DNA from: Trichomonas vaginalis G3
Taxonomy: Eukaryota > Parabasalia > Trichomonadida > Trichomonadidae
Direction of reading: 5' to 3'
Length of the DNA: 64,000 nt
NCBI RefSeq assembly: GCF_026262505.1
Contig: NC_067205.1
Span: forward strand, 10,912,001-10,976,000
A model generated the notes under the pieces. That model saw only the letters and a list, made by a program, of their open reading frames with translations, ran no database searches and had not been told where the DNA came from. The translations under genes and the position numbers were made by a program. Position 1 is the first letter of the stretch, and every line of letters begins with the position of its first letter. Shown piece by piece: positions 62,412 through 64,000 of the stretch.

Positions 62412-62489
62412 ATGTCCGACGTACCACCAACCGAGTCCATTCCAAAGCCAGAAGAACCGACAGCCCCAGCACCACAACAGACTTACTAA
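62412..62489 (+). CDS. Possible 25-residue peptide gene
   Basis: Reads MSDVPPTESIPKPEEPTAPA to a TAA. The same start (MSDVPP) occurs at about 57869. No AT-rich leader precedes it, only the repeat array. Doubtful. Confidence 0.25.
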   Translation: MSDVPPTESIPKPEEPTAPAPQQTY

Positions 62490-62506
62490 GACTAAACATT
62501 TATTTT

Positions 62507-63382
62507 TCAAGCTTGACTTTTTACAATTTGAACTTTGTTCGCGTAGATGTGAATTCTGAAAGAAGTATGAGGGTCTTGTATGACTTTGTACTTCTCCCAT
62601 AGTTCATGTCTGTCAAACTTACCTGCCATGGACTCTTTCATAAGTTCCATGAAATCGTCTTCGGACAATCCGGGGAAAAGTACAATGTCAGTAAGTATTC
62701 TCTTTACATCCTTACTTAAACTCTTTGCTGTCTGTACACAAATGACAACTGAGATGTTAAAGTGTCTGAGCTTCTTGAGAATTCGACACATGTCTTGTTC
62801 TCTGTTCTTTAACAAAGGATGAGAAGCAAAGTCATCTAAGATAAGAAGACATCTGTGAGGGTAAGTCTTCCAATCGTAAGATTGCAATTTCTTCGAAATG
62901 TATTCTATCTCTTTCTGTTTGTTTCTGAAGTGTTTCTTCTCTAATATTCTCTGCATTTCCTCATTTGGGTCTTTAAACTTCGAGTTTATATACTCATTTA
63001 TAGCATTGTACTTCAAAACTCTTCTTTGGTACTTCTTTATCCAATCTAACAACTCAGTATCCTTTATACATACTAACTTAGACTTTTTTATAATATCTTT
63101 GAACGAATTGACGGTTTGGTCAAAATGACCAGAAGTACTACAAATGACAACTAACTCATAGAATGGGTTCTTCTCATCTAGTTCTTGTTGTTGTGCAGCC
63201 ATTTTAAGATAAGTGAAAGTCTTACCCGACCCAGGTGGTGCAATTAGACCTGTTATACCATTCTGAGCAAATAAGAACTTGTCATGTATGGGTTTTATCT
63301 GAGCATTTTCTAACTTCCTCTTGTTCTTGTTTAAAACATTCTCAAATTTTTTGTCAATGTCAGCAAACTTTTTTTCTAACAT
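62507..63382 (-). CDS. DNA-packaging ATPase (A32/FtsK-like) of the second element
   Basis: 291 residues when started at MLEKKFADIDKKFENVLNKN. This ATG gives a 36-bp AT-rich gap to the divergent gene at 63419, like other pairs here; an open frame runs further upstream but overlaps that gene. Walker A is GLIAPPGSGKTFTYLKM, Walker B is RCLLILDDFASHPLL, and the motif III region is LRHFNISVVICVQTAKSL with the sensor Gln. It pumps DNA into capsids. It looks whole and differs strongly from the ATPase of the first element. Confidence 0.85.
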   Translation of the reverse strand: MLEKKFADIDKKFENVLNKNKRKLENAQIKPIHDKFLFAQNGITGLIAPPGSGKTFTYLKMAAQQQELDEKNPFYELVVICSTSGHFDQTVNSFKDIIKKSKLVCIKDTELLDWIKKYQRRVLKYNAINEYINSKFKDPNEEMQRILEKKHFRNKQKEIEYISKKLQSYDWKTYPHRCLLILDDFASHPLLKNREQDMCRILKKLRHFNISVVICVQTAKSLSKDVKRILTDIVLFPGLSEDDFMELMKESMAGKFDRHELWEKYKVIQDPHTSFRIHIYANKVQIVKSQA

Positions 63383-63418
63383 ATTTTTAGAAAAATTAAA
63401 ATTTTTATCTTTTAGAAA

Positions 63419-63868
63419 ATGTCTAGCGATTTCGCTATCTATATTCGAGACAAGCTTTTCGACAGCAAAACATCTGTCGACCATAAAATCTTACATAGTG
63501 TAAACAAGAAAGGTGAATTTGTTCTAAAGTTCTGTTTCTGGGAATATGACAAGAACCATAAAACCTTAAGCAGAGAAGTCTTAAAATTTGTCAATGACAG
63601 ACTTGTTGACAGAGATGACGCCTCTTGGAAAGATGAAGTCCAACAAAAGTTCTTAGAATGCAAAGAAGACACATGCGCTGTTCTTGAAGATGAAATAGGA
63701 AACAGAATAGAAGAGCTATTAAAGGACAAAGAACTTTTACAAAAATATGGTTCTGAGAAGTTTGACATAACTCCACCAGAGAAGAAGAAGAAGAGAGAAA
63801 AGAAAGAAAAGAAAGTAGAAGAAGAGAAGAAAGAACCTGAACCAGAGAAGGTGAGATATGACATGTAA
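63419..63868 (+). CDS. Unknown protein with highly charged tail (149 residues)
   Basis: Starts MSSDFAIYIRDKLFDSKTSV. A compact N-terminal domain of ~110 residues (FVLKFCFWEYDKNHKTLSRE, VLEDEIGNRIEELLKDKELL) is followed by a Lys/Glu tail (KKKKREKKEKKVEEEKKEPE). Divergent from the ATPase and convergent with the partial gene at the right edge. No family is recognised; the position suggests a virion assembly role. Confidence 0.6.
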   Translation: MSSDFAIYIRDKLFDSKTSVDHKILHSVNKKGEFVLKFCFWEYDKNHKTLSREVLKFVNDRLVDRDDASWKDEVQQKFLECKEDTCAVLEDEIGNRIEELLKDKELLQKYGSEKFDITPPEKKKKREKKEKKVEEEKKEPEPEKVRYDM

Positions 63869-63884
63869 AAATAAACTTTTATTT

Positions 63885-64000
63885 TTAGAACATTTCTGGG
63901 TCAATGTCAATGTTCTCTTCCTCTTTAGGAGCAAACACTGGCTTAGACTCTAAAATCTTTTTACCTAATTTACCTTGAACTTCAACTATCTTAGACTCAT
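63885..64000 (-). CDS. C-terminal end of an element gene cut by the window
   Basis: The minus strand is open from the window edge to a TAA at 63885-63887, reading ESKIVEVQGKLGKKILESKP and ending IDIDPEMF. Capsid genes often follow the ATPase in such elements, but too little is visible to say. Confidence 0.45.
   Translation of the reverse strand, partial: ESKIVEVQGKLGKKILESKPVFAPKEEENIDIDPEMF

Noticed and set aside
61877-62602. Two long overlapping plus-strand open frames full of FQDKSFTFSRQVFY-like repeats
   Set aside because: They come from the 22-bp tandem repeat, which lacks stop codons in these frames. The frames overlap each other and run into the ATPase gene on the other strand.

Overview
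The window looks like chromosomal DNA of a trichomonad parasite (Trichomonas or Tritrichomonas). It is AT-rich and gene-dense, with almost no introns. Several genes start a few bases after a TCA(C/T)(T/A) initiator, and TAAA often overlaps the stop codon. There are several ankyrin-repeat genes, one of a DUF3447-like type typical of trichomonads, and about 35 kb belongs to mobile elements.

Layout. 1-1064: 3' end of a sperm-tail-type (STPGR) cytoskeletal gene. 1071-20592: a complete Polinton/Maverick virus-like element with identical 148-bp terminal inverted repeats and a 6-bp target duplication (ATGTTA). It carries protein-primed DNA polymerase B with an internal HNH-like module, integrase, primase-helicase, packaging ATPase, a probable capsid gene, a phage-like tail-fibre pair and several small genes. 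The ends look young, but several genes are broken (about half a dozen or more breaks in total). 20593-48855: host DNA with a La-type RNA-binding protein, ankyrin proteins, a DEAD-box helicase, an HP1-like chromodomain protein, a membrane protein with a Cys-rich tail, a large protein with an RS/proline-rich tail, a coiled-coil protein, an Hbs1-like protein with a decayed GTPase domain, and an RNPS1-like RRM protein. A 3.8-kb MULE-like DNA transposon (24803-28605, 9-bp target duplication, 72-bp TIRs) has split a DUF3447-type ankyrin gene. 48856-48957: a run of 102 A. From about 48958 to the right edge: a second, different Maverick-type element, cut by the window. It has a D12-class adenine methylase, small structural-type genes, a tail fibre, integrase, an HNH protein, KilA-N proteins, packaging ATPase and many palindromic repeats.

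How the genes fit together. Each virus-like element combines replication or integration functions (polymerase, primase-helicase, integrase) with virion functions (ATPase, capsid, fibre) on both strands. Most element genes start just after a TTTATTTTT-type leader unlike the host initiator. Both elements carry a fibre ending in the same His-rich collar domain and share a GGTCACC-containing repeat.

The strongest candidates for something undescribed are: (1) an array of about seven diverged units inside the MULE-like element, each a long hairpin usually preceded by a short one; (2) a hairpin family in the second element that keeps its architecture while its sequence changes from GGTGA/TCACC to GGGTA/TACCC; (3) hairpin-bearing in-frame inserts at equivalent places in two KilA-N genes, each with a related non-coding copy just upstream; (4) the primase-helicase gene of the first element bracketed by inverted repeat arrays.
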